64,000 bases of DNA from Conoideocrella luteorostrata. Its lineage: Eukaryota > Ascomycota > Sordariomycetes > Hypocreales > Clavicipitaceae. Below are positions 1-10,496 of the stretch, piece after piece. The notes beneath the pieces are model-generated. The model did not search any database. It worked only from the letters and a program-made list of their open reading frames with translations, and was not told the DNA's origin. The stretch covers positions 1 to 64,000 of the forward strand of contig JASWJB010000065.1 of assembly GCA_032433595.1 (NCBI GenBank). The letters are read 5' to 3'. Numbering within the stretch: the stretch's first letter is position 1; each line of letters opens with the position of its first letter. Both the position numbers and the translations under genes were made by a program.

Positions 1-95
1 TTTTTATTTAAATATCTTGTTTTTGGTCGCCAAGGCATTAATCTCTTGCGGAGTTAATGCTACCTCAATGGCTCAGTTAAACTGTCCCCCGCTTG
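1..95. mobile_element. MITE-like element, right end of copy 1 (cut by window start)
   Basis: This is the right-hand part of a short inverted-repeat element. It matches the right arm of the copies at 11935-12189 and, inverted, 46191-46439. It ends in the terminal inverted repeat whose core, read inwards from the end, is GGGGGACAGTTTAACTGAGC. The internal block TGCGGAGTTAATGC and the T-rich tract are shared with the other copies. The left end lies outside the window, so no target duplication can be read. No coding sequence is present. Confidence 0.7.
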
Positions 96-2726
96 CCAGG
101 AGTCAACACACCATCTTTGTGTCCGATACTACAGCTCTCTGCACTAATGACGCCACCGGCCCACAAGGGACTCATTGAAAAAAGTTTACTGCAAGGAGAC
201 TGGACGGCAGCGTAAATTAACATGTGCCATCGGGCTGGTCGGGGATGCAGTTTTCCATGGTGATGGGTTGATTTGATTTGATGGTTAGCCCATGAGTGAT
301 GGATGTTCCATTTATATACGGAGTAGTTCAATGCCCAAAATGTTGCGGGGTTCGGCAGAGTGCGCGCCTCTGTGGTCTGAAGACCCGTCTTTGACCCTCA
401 TGATACTCACACCACTTTCGGGCTGGTATTTGTCCTCTGCTCAGTGTCGAGAGGCCACGCATGATTTGAGACAGGGTCTCCTGAGAAAGTAGTTAACATG
501 GTGCGGTGCTTAGTTTGTAGAATGCGTGATATGATGGAAAACCAGGCCATCTTCTCCAGATTGCTAGACTGCGCGCACAGATGGGGAATTTCACAGAAGT
601 GGAGAACAGCCAGCACGTCTCCCACTGGAGAAAGCCTTTTGAAATGCGGAGCGATGACGTTTTCCGGCCTTTGTTCTACTGTGATGGTATTGTCATTGTT
701 GATCTGAGTCACTGTTCTCATGATGCGCGCCGTCATTATGACAGTTTTTATTTTTTGGCCAAAATAATCGACAAAGTCTGAAATCCCGTACGACATTCGA
801 CATTCGTACTAGGTGGCGGGGATGACGAAGACCACCCCCCACAGCGACGGCGGACAGAATACGATGGTCGACGAGACCTGGAGGCAAAGCCTAGTGTTGA
901 ACGACATGAAAAGAGGGTTGCGGCTCATGGGAATTTGAAGGCAGAATCTGGAATCTAACTGACCCGGCCCCTCGCGTTGAGGCGCACAATTAGCATGTGG
1001 TGGAAGTGGTGGAAGTGGTGGAAGACTGCCACGACCAACCATCCTAGTTAGAGCAAGGCGCTCCAGGGTGGCGCTACAAGGTGGCGCTACTGCAAGGCTG
1101 CGATATGGAATTATGAAGGGCGATTCCCTCACTTCAGGGCGGCCACTCGACTTGACGTCGGCAGGCGTGTCTGTTAGTTGGTTTCTTTCATTGACGTAGA
1201 CGCAGGAGGGACGTGTTATTGGCTAATTGAGTTGATCATGCTCTCTGCAACAACCGCAAAGACACGGATCTGGGCGGATGCTGTTGTTTGTGTTTGTACT
1301 TGTACTTGTATACCGGCCGCCGTGCACGGTATGTTCCTAAAGACTCGGCCAAATATAATTTATACTTACCCTGTTGGGACCATCATCGTGGCTGATGCTG
1401 ACATGATTCTCCTGCCGAGATGAAAGTTGACAAAGGTCCATGAGCAGACTGAGCGTGGTGTACCGCAACGCTGGATGTCGAATTTACTGGCTGGAAGCCG
1501 ACAACTGGTTCGCAACGCTTGGTTGGGCGAGATTGACATATTCTGCAGCAGATTCCCCTACCCAGGCTGAAATATAATTTAAGCCGCAGTGTTGGTAAGA
1601 CGGGCAGGGCGATTCATGACAGGGCTGACAGATTGTCGAGGGACCAAACGAGAAGAGCCTCTCCTACCTGCCTGCCTGACTACGCACTTGTCATTAGTGA
1701 TTGGCGCAAGAGCTCGAACAATGGTCCGCAGGAGCTCGACCAATGATCGTTTGTGTGCTACGGTAGTACTGGCTGACTGTGAATGGCATTGCAAGCTGGC
1801 ATGACGGGCCAAGACAGGGGCGAATGATTGAAAATTGCCTCGTCTGTCGGTTCCGCCGAGCTTGTGTTGGCTGAATCAAGTGAAGTGCATCTTTTAATTC
1901 TCAACTACTATTCATTATTGCCCCCTTGTGAAAACACTCTGACGGAAGACGGGGAAAAGGTTGATGGCCAATGTCGCGCAGCATCTCAACCAGACAATGA
2001 AATGATTGGCTAGGTTCTGTGACACCCCCACCTTTGCTTGTCAGCCCACTCCATGGTGCCTTGCACTGAGCCTGGGAGCCTTGAAGTCAGCCTGCGCATC
2101 GCTCAAACCACTTTTGACTGAGATTAACGACCTCTGGGTGCACGAACTCTGGGCAAACTTGCCCCTTTTCGGGCAGTTCAAGTCTATTGACTTTGAAACT
2201 TGCGGAGGATCTGCGCCCGACCAATTGGCAGCCTGGTTAAGCGGAACTATTGCACGATGACAAAAGATGAGATGTTAGCTTGGCAAGTTGACGGAAGTGT
2301 GTCGCCAAGGCGTTTCGGAAGACTATTCACATCTATGGCTAAAGTTGCTGTGAAGTTGTATAAACAAGAATAAGGACGGAAAATGTTATTCACGGAAAGC
2401 CACTTGTGCCACGTGCGCCACGCACAGAATACATATAAAAACTTGCCATGTCGTCTCTTTCGTGCTGAAAGAGCTGACTGGCAAGAGGGCAAAATCCCAC
2501 GGGCGGCCTATTTATTCCAACGGATAACGCGAATAAATAGGAACCACTGTCATCACGACCTCTAGCACCTCGGCGCAGAACTCTGGACCTGCGCCCTTGA
2601 TCACCGTCTTGTCAGTTTTGTTTCCGCGTCAGTCAAGCTCTGCCCACTCCATTCGTGTTACGACCAAGCGTCAGTCAACTGTCACGATCTTTTTGCATCA
2701 TATCGACGGAAAAGCACATTGCCACC
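96..2726. other. Intergenic, no supported gene
   Basis: Several short open frames occur, but none shows a recognisable domain, a splice-supported extension or fungal codon structure. Three exact copies of the 9-mer GTGGTGGAA lie at 997-1023, and a short GGTGGCGCTAC duplication lies near 1065-1090. A TATA-like TATAAAA near 2435 is about 290 nt before the putative start of the VWA-Hint gene and could belong to its promoter; this is weak. Confidence 0.5.
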
Positions 2727-5084
2727 ATGGTATGCGGCCCCCCCCAGTCTCCTCTGGAACCTCCGAATTCTCTCTTAAACCGTGCGATTAACCAAACATC
2801 TTGAGTAGAAATACGTATTGCGTAATGCAGACGATGCTGTCGAGCCGGATTCGGCAGCAATCCAACTGCATCCGGTACCCTCAAAACAGTCATTAGTCGT
2901 CAAAGTTGTTCCGCCGCGCTCGCCGACGGCCGAAATTGAGCATGTGCCATGCGACATTGTACTCGTTATTGATGTATCGACCAGCATGGACGCCGATGCT
3001 CCCGTTCCTGGAGAAGACGAAATCACCGGCTTGAGTGTCCTCGATCTAACTAAACATGCTGCCATCACCATCATTGAAACACTGAATGATAAGGATCGCC
3101 TTGGAATCGTTACATTCGGGACGAAATCAACCACCGTACTACCCCTCATGTGCATGGAGGCCAGCAGCAAGGAAAAAGCCCGGAACAAGATCAAAAGTCT
3201 CCAACCTAATGGCAGCACCAACCTATGGCATGGCATCCAAGATGCTATTCGAGCATTTGAAGGATGCCCAAATAATGGAAGCGCCCGAGCCATGATGGTG
3301 CTGACAGATGGCCAACCAAACCACATGTAAGTCTCCCGTCAGGTTTTCGGCCCCTCCACATGAGTATATCGAATGGTCTAACAGAATCTAGGTGTCCTCC
3401 GCAAGGCTATATTCCTAAAATGAAAACCCTTCGACCTCTTCCTGCGACACTCCACACCTTTGGCTTCGGATATGACTTGAGATCGGGACTCTTACGGTCC
3501 CTGGCCGAGTATGGTCACGGTAACTATTCGTTTATCCCTGACGCTGGAATGATTGGGACGGTATTTGTCCACGCTGTTGCCAATTTGCAGGCCACTTTCG
3601 CCGCCGAGGCTGTTTTGACTCTGAGCTACTCACCCTCAATCCATTTGCAGCACGCCGGAGAAATCACAGTGGCCACGCAGCACCCTGAAAAAATTGCAAC
3701 TCAAAGCACGAGGCAGATGACCCTGCAGATTCAGTTAGGAAACCTGCAATTTGGCCAGTCTCGGGATATTTTCCTGCAAATCAGGGAGAATACAGCTCAT
3801 GCCGTGTCGTCGCAGAATACAGAAGAAATACCCATCGTTGCCGCTACGCTTTCATACCAGAAAATTGGTATTTCCACATCCTCCTTCGCAGCTGCCCGGT
3901 GCAGTATTCTCGAACCAGGTGGTATTTCCAAAGCTGAGATCGCCTATCATCAGTCCCGAGCGGATATATGTCACTTCCTGTCGTCCATCTTTCCCCTTGG
4001 CTCGGACGGCGAACATCGTGCCAGCTATGGAACAAACCCCCAAGTCCACAAGGCGGCTCTGGCCAGACTGGTCGCCGAGATTCCAGCCAAGGACTTCAAG
4101 GACGAGAAGAATGTCTCGCTGATGCAAGATCTGACTGGGCCCGAGCCACATGGCCAAATTTCCCTGGCTATCAATGACAGCAAGTACTTCAATAAATGGG
4201 GAGTTCATTATCTTCCGTCTTATTCCAACGCTCACTCCCGGCAAATTTGCAACTCCTTCAAGGACCCCGGCCCATTGCAGTATGGCGTCGAGAGCCCGCT
4301 CTTCATCTCCTGCCGGGATCGTCTCAACGATGCTTTTGACAACCTGCCCGCTCCGGAACCATCAATCAGGAAGACGAATCCTCGTGGTGTAGCATGTTCC
4401 ACCTTCAGCAGGGGCATCGCTACACCTGTCAGCATGTCATCATTTCGAGATGTCAGTGGCGTATGCTTTGAGGGTTCAACGGCAATTGAACTGGCATCCG
4501 GAAGGACAGTGCCTATTCGACGGCTCCGTCGACGCATGAAAGTTCGCACACCCACTGGTAGTCGTAAAGTGGCCATGGTTCTGAGGACCCCAGTTAAAGA
4601 AACTACCCTCTGCTGTGTGGGCTCTCTGCTCGTCACGCCGTGGCACCCCATCTCCCTGGACGGCAAGTCATGGAACTTCCCAGCCTTCTTGGCGGAAGAC
4701 ACCCTCCGATACACGGGACGTGTATACTCCGTCATGCTCGAACGAGACGCGAACACAAAGTCTCATGCGATCAGGGTCGCTGGGGCTTGGGGCGTAACCC
4801 TCGGCCACGGCTTGACAGTGGGGAATGACGCGCGAGCCCATCATTTCTTTGGAGACTACAACCGCGTGGGCAAGAGCCTAACGCGGCTGGGTGTAGATAA
4901 GTTTGGTATGGTCAGGGGCCGAGGCGTGGAGCGAGATGCCCGTACCGGGTTGGTGCGCGGATTAAAAACTGCGGCTACTATGCCGCGCACGAGACGCGCC
5001 ACGATGACGAGATACATTAGCATACTGCCACTGAGGAGCGTCGCTGAGAGCAGCGCCCCAGACGTTGGTGTTGATTCGGCGTGA
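2727..5084 (+). CDS. VWA-Vwaint-Vint (von Willebrand A plus Hint domain) protein
   Basis: The gene encodes a VWA domain followed by a Vwaint-type region and a C-terminal Vint (Hint, hedgehog/intein-like) domain, a known fungal architecture. The VWA metal site is visible as DVSTS in VIDVSTSMD (about nt 2960-2985). The Hint domain starts at Cys in GVCFEGSTAI (TGC at 4464-4466), has the TPWHP block (TxxH, about 4636) and ends near GVTLGHGL. Exon 1 ends at 3326 and exon 2 runs 3392-5084; donor GTAAGT and acceptor CTAG join in frame. The 5' end is uncertain: the open frame before 2818 has no ATG. A Kozak-like ATG at 2727 followed directly by GTATGC could splice to 2809 in frame. The tail after the Hint domain keeps the HHFFGDY and RDARTGLVRG blocks I associate with this family. 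Hint domains can self-cleave, but cleavage here is inference. Confidence 0.8.
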
Positions 5085-5548
5085 CTTTTGGGGACCGTCG
5101 TGTAACTAGTTCAGCTGCTCTAAACAACGGATCGACCCGTTTACCGCGCCGCCCTTGCTGTGTGTAAGTAAGGGTTGGGTTGGGCTCACATGTACCCGTT
5201 TGGCTGCGGAGGATAGGGGTTGTTGTTCAACGCATGCCTGTCCGTCCATCTGCGCTCCATTCTCGTGTTCGTTTGAGACGGTAGCTGTATGGAGGGGGCG
5301 AGAGAACCCAAAGTCTGCCAACACCTTCACCAACAAGGGTCGCCGCCGTCTCGCGTAGGTAGATAGATAGATGGATAGATGGATGGATGGATAGATAGAC
5401 AGGTACTCCATTAGCAATTGATTATTCACAAGATCGTACGCTCTATATGTCTCCCTCGTATCTACCGCGTCATCCCGTCCCATCCTATCCCATCCACGAT
5501 ATCACAGCACTGTATATCGTTGACCCCCCCCTCCCCCTTCCCCTATTC
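5085..5548. repeat. Convergent intergenic spacer with GATA/GATG microsatellite
   Basis: This is the 3' to 3' spacer between the VWA-Hint gene (+) and the thiolase gene (-). At about 5357-5402 it carries an imperfect tetranucleotide run of TAGA/TGGA units. No gene is seen. Confidence 0.6.
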
Positions 5549-6808
5549 TTACTCCCTCGCAAACAGCCCAGCCATCCCCATACCCGTGCCAACACACATA
5601 CTCACCACGCCCAGGTCCTCGCCATCCCGCCTCATCCCATGCAACAGGGTGCTCGTCATCCTCGCGCCCGTCGCGCCGAGCGGATGGCCCAGCGCGATAG
5701 CACCGCCCGTCGGGTTCACAGCGCCCCTTTCCCACGCCCGCTCCAACCCCAGCTCCCTTAGACAGTACAAGGCTTGGCTGGCAAACGCCTCGTTGATCTC
5801 CCAGCGGCCAATATCGGCCGTCGAGAGGCCATGCCGCGCGAGCAGCTTGGGGATCGCGAGGGCCGGCCCCACGCCCATCTCGTCGGGCGCGCAGCCCGCC
5901 ACCGCCGCTGACACGAACCTCCCGATGATGCTGTCCGCCAGCCCGAGCTGCGTCGCGGTGCTCCTCCGCATCAGCAGCGTCGCCGCCGCCCCGTCCGACA
6001 CCTGACTGGAGTTTCCGGCCGTGGAGGCTCCCCCGTCCGGCTGGAACGCGGGCTTCAGCTTCGCCAGGGCTGCGAGCGAGATGCTCTCGCGGATGCCATC
6101 ATCCGCCGTCACCGTGATGGTCTGCCAGTCCCCGCCGCCGTCAACCTCCTGGAATCGCGTCCTCACGGGCACCGTCTCGTCGCGGAAGAGACCGGCGCTC
6201 CTCGCCCGCGCGGCTCTCAGGTGCGACGCCTCCGCAAAGGCATCCTGGTCGCGCCTCGACACGCCATACCGGCTCGCTACGTTCTCCGACGTCAGCCCCA
6301 TGGCCATGATGCAGTCCCTCGCGTGTCTGTTCTCCGAGGTCTTCAGGTCCGGCCACAGATCCACCGGCACCGCCCTGCTGCCGTAGTTCCTCGTCATGCT
6401 CTCCGTGCCCGCGCCGATGCCTGCCGACACGAAGCCCGCCCGGATGTGCGCCGCAACCGTAGCAATGGCCTGCAGGGACGACGAGCACGCCCTGTTGATA
6501 GTGAAGAGGGACGTCTCGTTCGGATACCCCACGTGGTTCATGGCCATGCGTGCTGCTTTCGAGCCGCCCAGCTCGGAGAGCACCACGCCCACGCCCACAT
6601 CCTCCACCAGGGGGCCCAAGTCTGTGCCGGGGAGGGCCTTTTCCTTGACGTGTCGCAGCACGGCGGCGAGCAACCCCTCCGGGTATGCGTCCTTGAATTG
6701 GCCCTTGTAGGAGCGGCAGATGGGTGTGCGGACGGAGGACAGGATGACCGTGTCGGAGGGTGCTTTGGCGAGGACGCTGGCCAGGCCGCTGGCGCGGGGG
6801 GCAGCCAT
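5549..6808 (-). CDS. 3-ketoacyl-CoA thiolase (acetyl-CoA C-acyltransferase)
   Basis: This is a single-exon 419-residue thiolase, the normal length for the family. It catalyses thiolytic cleavage of 3-ketoacyl-CoA to acetyl-CoA and a shortened acyl-CoA, the last step of beta-oxidation. Visible motifs are the nucleophile Cys108 in NRACSSS, NEAFA at 339-343, His375 in GGAIALGHPLGATGA and the second catalytic Cys405 in MCVGTGMG. The ATG at 6806-6808 is the first in-frame start. Peroxisomal location is usual for this fungal class, but I see neither a canonical PTS2 in the N-terminus nor a C-terminal SKL (the end is FARE). The gene is intronless and visibly GC-rich compared with its neighbours. A cytosolic acetoacetyl-CoA thiolase is less likely, because the N-terminal RTPICRSYKGQFKD and SENRHARDC stretches look degradative. 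Confidence 0.92.
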   Translation of the reverse strand: MAAPRASGLASVLAKAPSDTVILSSVRTPICRSYKGQFKDAYPEGLLAAVLRHVKEKALPGTDLGPLVEDVGVGVVLSELGGSKAARMAMNHVGYPNETSLFTINRACSSSLQAIATVAAHIRAGFVSAGIGAGTESMTRNYGSRAVPVDLWPDLKTSENRHARDCIMAMGLTSENVASRYGVSRRDQDAFAEASHLRAARARSAGLFRDETVPVRTRFQEVDGGGDWQTITVTADDGIRESISLAALAKLKPAFQPDGGASTAGNSSQVSDGAAATLLMRRSTATQLGLADSIIGRFVSAAVAGCAPDEMGVGPALAIPKLLARHGLSTADIGRWEINEAFASQALYCLRELGLERAWERGAVNPTGGAIALGHPLGATGARMTSTLLHGMRRDGEDLGVVSMCVGTGMGMAGLFARE

Positions 6809-6814
6809 TGTATC

Positions 6815-6880
6815 GGTGTTGGTGCTAGTGTTGGTGTTGGTGCTGGTGTTGGTGCTGGTGTTGTAGTTGATGTTGGCCTT
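6815..6880. repeat. GTGTTGGTGCTG-type imperfect tandem repeat
   Basis: Repeated GGTGTTGGTGCT units lie immediately upstream of the thiolase ATG, within its likely 5' UTR or promoter (minus strand). They read as CAACACCAGCACC on the transcribed strand. Confidence 0.6.
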
Positions 6881-7773
6881 GCTCCTGCTGTTGGCGATTG
6901 ATTATTCCTCTTTGCTTAGAGTCAATTACCACTCCGTCCTGTGCTGGCGTAATCAAGCTGTTGCAGCTTAAGCGTTAGGTGTGAACAGAACAGGACAGGC
7001 ATTAGGAAAAAAGGAAGAATAAAGAGAAGGTCGTGCGAATTGAGATGGTGTTGTTAACTAGAGGGAAAGCCGAGGACGGACGAAGATCGCATGTCTGTCA
7101 CTCCCTACGCCCATGGCAATGCCCCCCCCCGGATGTGGCAGCCATCGGAAGTTGTTCTGGCGGTTCGGAACGCCATCTGCTGCCATCGGCCCATCTGGCC
7201 GGCTGTAGCGGTCGAAGCGGCTAAGTTCTTTTCCTCTCCCGTCTGCTCTCTTTTGTTTGCCGATTGCTGTGGAGAAATGACGGGAGCACGGGAGCGGTTA
7301 GGTTGACTTGTAACCCGACTTCCGGGCCATTCCCCACTTCACACTTACTTGCCCATTTGATCTTTAACCGGTATATCTTCGAAAGTACGGAGTACAAATA
7401 CTCGCTACTAGAGATAGGCCGGTAATGATGGCTCTCAATTTTGCAGAATATGTTATGAAGTGCGAATGGAACCTTTGGGTAGACAGTCTCACATTAGAAG
7501 GAAATTCGTACAGTCCAATCGTGTCCATAAACATCTATCGTGGCTACATAACTTGAACAGACACTATCTCGCCAAATCCTCAACATGTTCTCATCAATCC
7601 TACACGTTCCACAGCGGCTAACTCATTGTCCGTATCACACCATGCAGCATATTCACCGATTTGTTTATTTTTTTTTTTTTTTAAAAAAAAAAGGGGAAGA
7701 AAAGCCGTTAGTATCAGACACGCTCCGGTCGAAGTAGAACCCATGGCCAACGGCCCACTCTGTCGAAAAGATA
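6881..7773. other. Intergenic, no supported gene
   Basis: This lies between the thiolase start and the 3' end of the next minus-strand gene. It contains a TACGGAGTAC motif near 7386 and a long T run followed by an A run at about 7665-7692. I see no gene. Confidence 0.5.
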
Positions 7774-9486
7774 TCATCTGCTATACTGAATCCCCAATCC
7801 GACCCGTTGCTCGTCTGTTAATGATCCCACCCTTACCTTCTTCGTTGGACTGCCATGCTCTCGTCGCGAGTTGTCTGTTGCAGCAGTATTGCCACTAAAC
7901 TTGCGCTTGTCCATATTGCCGCCTCGTGAGTTGGGTAGTAACTTTGCTTGCAATTTGACCGACTGCTCTGCGGGTCTGGGAGATCCATCACGGGAGCTGG
8001 GTAAACTGGCCACCTCAAAACTCTTGCCGGGGTGCCGCCTCAACATCTCAGTTGCTGCTTGGCTCGCCTGGCTGTCAAAAACTTCCCCGTCATCAACTTC
8101 GGCCTCGGCTCTATGTCGCTGGCGTGGGGCTGACCTCGACGCTTGGGATGCAAATGAATGTATTTCTGCGACAGATTCCAGAGCTTGTCTCGCCAACTCC
8201 TCGTTGTCATCCGCCGAGATGGTGCTTTCTCGACTTTTTCGTCTTCTGTTTCGCTTTGGAGGAGGCGTCGTAGGCGCAAATTGCTGCTGAGCGTATCGGT
8301 GGCGCGGCTCAGTTTGGGGTACGAGGTCAATAGATGGCAACAAACCCGTATCACGATTTCGAGACCGGTGCAAAGGTGTGGTAGGCAATGAGGACATAGA
8401 CTGAGCATTTCGACTATGCCTACCAGAGTGCTTCTGGACAGCCCTGTGCGACGTCATTGGAGTTGATGGCGCACTGGTATTGTGATCTTGGCTCTGGCTC
8501 ATGGCTTGAAGAAGAGCTGAGAGTCCATGCTCACGACCATTTGAGCCGTCCCTTTGCTGCGAGGACCGAGGGGTGGGGTGGTGCGATCCTTGTGATGCAC
8601 GGTAATGTTGGGGAGATGACACGTTGTGTTGTTTTGGTGTCATGGCACTGTGGAAAATTCCACCAGGACTGCACAGCATGTGGAAATGCTCTCGATTCTC
8701 CCTGATGCGAGTAAGAAGCAGGTCTCGCTCTTCCGCCAGACCAATGGTTTCCTCCTCCTTTTGCTGAATTACCTTCTTGGCGACCTTGAGTCGACGGTGT
8801 AGAGTCTCGTTCTCTTCCATGGCAGCCTCATACCATAGCTTCATCTGTAGGTATTTGGCATGCGTGGAATCTGATGCCGTGCTGAGCTCCCTTCTTGCCT
8901 GACGCGAGTGTTCGGCCGTTCGCAGTGCATCTACCTCTCTCCGAATCATCTCATGTTCGACCACAGAGCGCTTGGCATCGTCGTCAGCCTGCAGACTAAG
9001 CAGGTTGTACTGAAGCTTGTGGTGTGCCGTCTCCATCTTGAGCTTTTGCTGCTCAGCCATGCAAGTCTGTAGCATTGAACGCAGCTCATCCGCCGAAGCG
9101 TCCAGAACCTGGTGAGGGGCGGGAGGTGTATAATCTGTGCCAATTTCTCGATCGCGGATAGCTTTCAGAATAGTGGCTGGCGGTGAGCATAGGGCGGATT
9201 GCTGGGATTGCGAAAAAGTTCGCCTGCCATTTTTGTGGGCGGCGACCTGTGTTGAGGGCGGTGGAGTAAGCGACGAAGGGATCACCATGGTGGCCCGTCT
9301 GTCGTCGTTGGCTTCGGTTTTGAAGGACTGATCCGGGTCGATGGGCGACCCGGGTATCTCAGTCGACGGCAGAGTAACTTGCGAGGACATGGGCTCAGGG
9401 CCAGCATCCTGAGGCGTAGATGGATCGACTGGGCTGTCCACGACGCCACTGGGCTGGTGGGATTCGAACTCGGCGTCGGAGGCCAT
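7774..9486 (-). CDS. Uncharacterised coiled-coil, Ser/Pro-rich protein
   Basis: This open frame of about 570 residues has no intron. I chose the ATG at 9486 (MASDAEFESHQ); the frame extends to 9504 only through a TTG codon. Residues 1-110 are Ser/Pro-rich and look disordered. The middle, about 115-270, is rich in Glu, Lys, Leu and Arg with heptad spacing and is very likely a coiled coil (MLQTCMAEQQKLKME, RLKVAKKVIQQKEEE). The C-terminal half is low-complexity with basic clusters (PKRNRRRKS, SPTKKVRV) that could be nuclear localisation signals. It ends in a short hydrophobic motif, RVGLGIQYSR. I do not recognise a family. A nuclear or cytoskeletal scaffold role would be guesswork. Confidence 0.75.
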   Translation of the reverse strand: MASDAEFESHQPSGVVDSPVDPSTPQDAGPEPMSSQVTLPSTEIPGSPIDPDQSFKTEANDDRRATMVIPSSLTPPPSTQVAAHKNGRRTFSQSQQSALCSPPATILKAIRDREIGTDYTPPAPHQVLDASADELRSMLQTCMAEQQKLKMETAHHKLQYNLLSLQADDDAKRSVVEHEMIRREVDALRTAEHSRQARRELSTASDSTHAKYLQMKLWYEAAMEENETLHRRLKVAKKVIQQKEEETIGLAEERDLLLTRIRENREHFHMLCSPGGIFHSAMTPKQHNVSSPQHYRASQGSHHPTPRSSQQRDGSNGREHGLSALLQAMSQSQDHNTSAPSTPMTSHRAVQKHSGRHSRNAQSMSSLPTTPLHRSRNRDTGLLPSIDLVPQTEPRHRYAQQQFAPTTPPPKRNRRRKSRESTISADDNEELARQALESVAEIHSFASQASRSAPRQRHRAEAEVDDGEVFDSQASQAATEMLRRHPGKSFEVASLPSSRDGSPRPAEQSVKLQAKLLPNSRGGNMDKRKFSGNTAATDNSRREHGSPTKKVRVGSLTDEQRVGLGIQYSR

Positions 9487-10496
9487 GTCGGGAATCACGC
9501 GCAAATCAACGACTTGTCTGGCAGGACGTCGCGATAGTCCAAAAGCCGCCTGTAGCTTGCAGGGGCGAGCGAGAATACTGGTTCGGGAAGCTGTCTTCGG
9601 CTGTCTATGAGTTGGGCATCGATTGGTGTCGGCAGTATTTGTCTTGCCAGTCAGGGTTTCGCCCCGGTCTTGATCTGCCTGCCAGCCAAACGTGACCCGG
9701 CCCGAGGAAGGGTGGAGCGTCGACCGTTGATGCAGAGAATCGTGGTGTTGTACAATCCTATGGATATGGAGCGCGTTGTTGGTTGTGATGGATGAGGTGG
9801 GATGGGAGAATGGGAGGACGGAAGGATGTTGTATACGAAGTAACTCACTAGTTGGTATGGAGAAGTTATCGGTGAGCTGCAGCTCATGTGCAATTCGTGG
9901 CTGGAGGCTGGTGCGAACTGGCTCGGGTGGATTTGGCCGCGTGCATCTCTGGTCTTAGTCTGGCAAATCTCGTTGCCAGGGAGAGCCGGTAGCACGCCGG
10001 TGGTTGGCTGGTTGCGGGTCGAGACAGGCGAAGGCGATCCGAGGCCAAGCGGGGGCTAAACCCAATCCAGCATCCACTAGGCTCGACGTGGTACTAGTAC
10101 TGTCTGTACGGAGTACTCCGTAACTACTCCGTACGTACTCCGTATTATTCATACAACGGCGCTTTCATGACTTGAATTTTCTCATGTCTAAAACAATGCA
10201 TTGTTTGCCAGCCATCCCCGGGAGCTTGCGATCCGCAACGCGGAAGCGAAACAATACAAAAAAGAAACTGAACCATCCTGTTCCGAGTAAGGAAATAAAA
10301 GAAATGCTCCAACCCAACCAACTAGTTACACGATACTCACACGATATACCAACCACTTCATGATCGCACATACATGCTTTTCCACAGTCATCGCTCACGC
10401 CTCATTCCAACGACGGCATCGAAAACACCGCATGTCCAACCGTCAGGACGCTTGCCCACGGCACTCAAATCTCTCGTCATGCCTGCCTGCTGCATC
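9487..10496. other. Intergenic with CGGAGTA palindromes
   Basis: This lies between the start of the coiled-coil gene and the 3' end of the small membrane-protein locus. At 10107-10122 the 16-mer TACGGAGTACTCCGTA is a perfect palindrome, followed to 10145 by two further TACTCCGTA copies. Open frames here look like chance. Confidence 0.55.

Noticed and set aside
2775..3326. 183-codon minus-strand open frame
   Set aside because: It is the antisense shadow of the VWA exon; the plus strand has the DVSTS metal site and splices in frame.
6221..6901. 226-codon plus-strand open frame
   Set aside because: Antisense shadow of the GC-rich thiolase gene; its composition (Arg, Ala, His) is typical of such shadows.
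9460..9486. tRNA-like GGGATTCGAACTC
   Set aside because: Lies inside the start of the coiled-coil gene and has no cloverleaf; chance match.
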